Assembly (NCBI GenBank): GCA_019828595.1
Contig: JAHQRK010000006.1
Span: 1,178,001 to 1,242,000 of the forward strand
Direction: 5' to 3'
DNA: 64,000 nucleotides
Source: Aphanomyces cochlioides
Lineage: Eukaryota; Oomycota; Saprolegniomycetes; Saprolegniales; Verrucalvaceae
Made by a program: the position numbers and the translations under genes. Of this stretch, positions 62,447 through 64,000 are shown in pieces; positions within the stretch are counted from its first letter, which is position 1, and each line of letters starts with the position of its first letter. The notes under the pieces were generated by a model. The model searched no databases. It was not told where the DNA came from and saw only the letters and a program-made list of their open reading frames with translations.

Positions 62447-63768
62447 TTGGTTTTTCGACGTCTTGGAATCTCGTGGCCACCAGCATTCAACTTTTTTGGA
62501 CTTCAGTGACCAACGTTGGATTTTATCTTGATTTCAGTATACTCATCCAAAAGATGTCGATATGTTGGCATCAAAAGCAGCGTCGTTTTGTCGTTGGCTC
62601 TGCATCGATCGTGCGCATCCACGCTCTAATTGAGGCCTGCTGTGGATATATCAAGAGTTCTTCTTGATCTTGGAGTCCCTGTGCAGTCGTAGCCTGCAGC
62701 AGACCGCGCTGACCGAATGAATTCTGGGGACATTGACGAGAAATCCAACAATCCAACGGACTTGGTCAAGCGGTGGAACGAATGAACCATGTATTCCCAA
62801 GCAAAATGGCCATGTTTGGTTGTAGTCTGAGCGCACGACTACCGTCTAAGTAGCAGGTAGATGCACTAGAGCGTGATCGTGGTGGAGCGGGGAAATCAAG
62901 TCGTCAAAGTCCCAAACGACAAATCCGTCAGCTTCGATAGATACGATGGAGAAGGCTCTCCACGTTACTGCAGCCAGCACACCCGTGAAGTTTAAAGCAA
63001 AGCTGTAATCCTCGAATGAGGGGAGGTAGAGGCGGCGAGGGCAAACTCTCTGCGGGGAAAGTATTCACGCACGACGGTATTGGCAACATTCTCCTTCCAA
63101 ATGGCTATCGCCCCAGGCAGTAGCAAGCAACTTGGGATTTCAAGACTGTCGGGGGGGGCAGCTTTCCGCCTCCCCTTGTTGCTCCCACCACTGTGAGATC
63201 CCCCTTGTGAGCCTCTAACGCGGTCAAGGAGTCGCATCGTATGCTAGGCCCCCGTGCTCAGCATTTCTTTCGACGCTTGACATATCAACCTCCGATACAT
63301 TCGAATGGAAAACCGCCGCCGGTTTCAATCTTGTGTCGAGTCGTCTTGACCGAGAGATGAGATAGCAAGCGGCAGAGTGTCTCCCAGGATGTTCATGAGC
63401 CCGATGGAGGAGACCTTGGTGCTCTCTCGGTTCGACGCCACGCAGCACCTTCAGCGGCGAGCCCCCTTTCAAGTTGACGTGAATGCCAACCAGGGGTCGT
63501 AGTGAGTTTCTATCACTTTGGCGTTCTCTTGACCACACGTGGCGTGTTGCAAGCTTGGACGCGTCAGCATTTCTTCTCCATGTGACCAGCAGCAGCAGCA
63601 GCAGCTCAGTGGATAGATCTCGCCCGTGTCAGTTCTGTCTGACGAGTTGTAGATCGCAGGTTCCACGAATTTGAAATCTCGTCTTCTCTCGACAGGCTGA
63701 CCTCTTGATTGGTTCGAGCAAGCGCACTCCGACGTGGCGTGCGTACATTTCCCACTTCTCAACTTGAC
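62447..63768. other. 1.3-kb spacer with no recognised gene
   Basis: Short frames on both strands, none convincing. It should hold promoters of the ABC1 kinase (minus) and of the partial gene at the window end (plus). Contains an AGC trinucleotide run at 63588-63607. Confidence 0.45.
63588..63607 (+). repeat. AGC trinucleotide microsatellite
   Basis: CCAGCAGCAGCAGCAGCAGC-type run of about six units in the 5' region of the terminal gene. Not in a recognised reading frame. Confidence 0.75.
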
Positions 63769-64000
63769 ATGGAGAACGCCACTGATGCGCCGAATGCAAC
63801 CGCGGCGTCACTTCTCGGCAACTTGACGACCAAAGCACCGAAAACGCTCTCGCCGGCTGCAATCGAAGGGCTCCGCCTCCAGCAGTTTGTCAACAACCAG
63901 TACCAGATTCTCCAGATCGTCTACTCCATCTCGTACGCGACGATGTTTCTCCTCTGTGTCTTCCTCGTCGTCTACCTCCGTCGGAATCGCTCGACGGCAT
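63769..64000 (+). CDS. Membrane protein, N-terminal part (3' end outside window)
   Basis: 77 codons visible from ATG 63769. About 50 residues of Asn/Thr/Ala-rich, probably glycosylated N-terminus (Asn-Ala-Thr, Asn-Leu-Thr) precede one hydrophobic helix (Ile-Val-Tyr-Ser-Ile-Ser-Tyr-Ala-Thr-Met-Phe-Leu-Leu-Cys-Val-Phe-Leu-Val-Val-Tyr) and a basic Arg-Arg-Asn-Arg flank, consistent with an outside-N first helix of a multispan protein. The Asn-x-Thr-rich N-terminus is reminiscent of receptor-like proteins, but the family cannot be named from this much. Confidence 0.55.
   Translation, partial: MENATDAPNATAASLLGNLTTKAPKTLSPAAIEGLRLQQFVNNQYQILQIVYSISYATMFLLCVFLVVYLRRNRSTA

Noticed and set aside
63224..63538. 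104-codon minus-strand frame before the last gene
   Set aside because: Low-information composition and no neighbours in frame; not supported as a gene.

Overview
This is nuclear DNA of a eukaryote with a compact genome. Genes are closely packed on both strands. Introns are very short (about 35-60 nt, GT-AG), and several convergent gene pairs end only 7-27 bp apart. The proteins (RING-plus-Tubby protein, WRKY19-like Cys/His repeat protein, membrane-anchored S33 hydrolase array, small secreted Gly/Arg/Lys repeat proteins) and the transposon types suggest an oomycete, probably of the Saprolegnia/Aphanomyces lineage. That placement is inference from gene style and family content, not from a database match.

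Layout. (1) 1-2.4 kb: small secreted low-complexity proteins; the first 1.09 kb is one arm of an inverted duplication. (2) 2.7-8.6 kb: class 3 lipase, 2-oxoglutarate/Fe(II) oxygenase, a six-exon sedoheptulokinase-like FGGY kinase and a secreted berberine-bridge-type oxidoreductase. (3) 8.9-12.6 kb: a Tc1/mariner-like element and a dead pogo/Tigger-like element, with intact terminal repeats and TA duplications, lying a few bases apart. (4) 13.7-26.5 kb: conserved housekeeping genes (RING-Tubby, inositol pentakisphosphate 2-kinase, WRKY19-like protein, alanyl-tRNA synthetase, EFM7-like methyltransferase, ABC1 kinase, TFIIIC subunit 5). (5) 27.3-50.4 kb: an array of S33 alpha/beta hydrolases, one clearly intact and the rest broken. 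One of them is split by a Ty3/Gypsy retrotransposon, and the downstream part has been inverted. (6) 50.4-55.8 kb: a graveyard of Copia, pogo and Gypsy fragments. (7) 55.8-60.6 kb: the second arm of the inverted duplication and five more small secreted repeat proteins. (8) 60.7-64 kb: a second ABC1 kinase, a spacer and the start of a membrane protein.

Most instructive is the nested history at 35.8-50.6 kb. A retrotransposon entered a protease gene with a 5-bp target duplication. An IS630/Tc1-type transposon entered its 3' LTR at a TA. A non-autonomous element entered that transposase gene at another TA. An inversion with one breakpoint in the DNA transposon then carried the 3' half of the protease and the tail of the LTR to 48.7-50.45 kb on the other strand. 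The Gypsy element also carries a long antisense coding region between integrase and the 3' LTR. The least explained biology is the set of secreted cationic or glycine-rich repeat proteins in the two outer clusters: clear signal peptides, no recognised domain.
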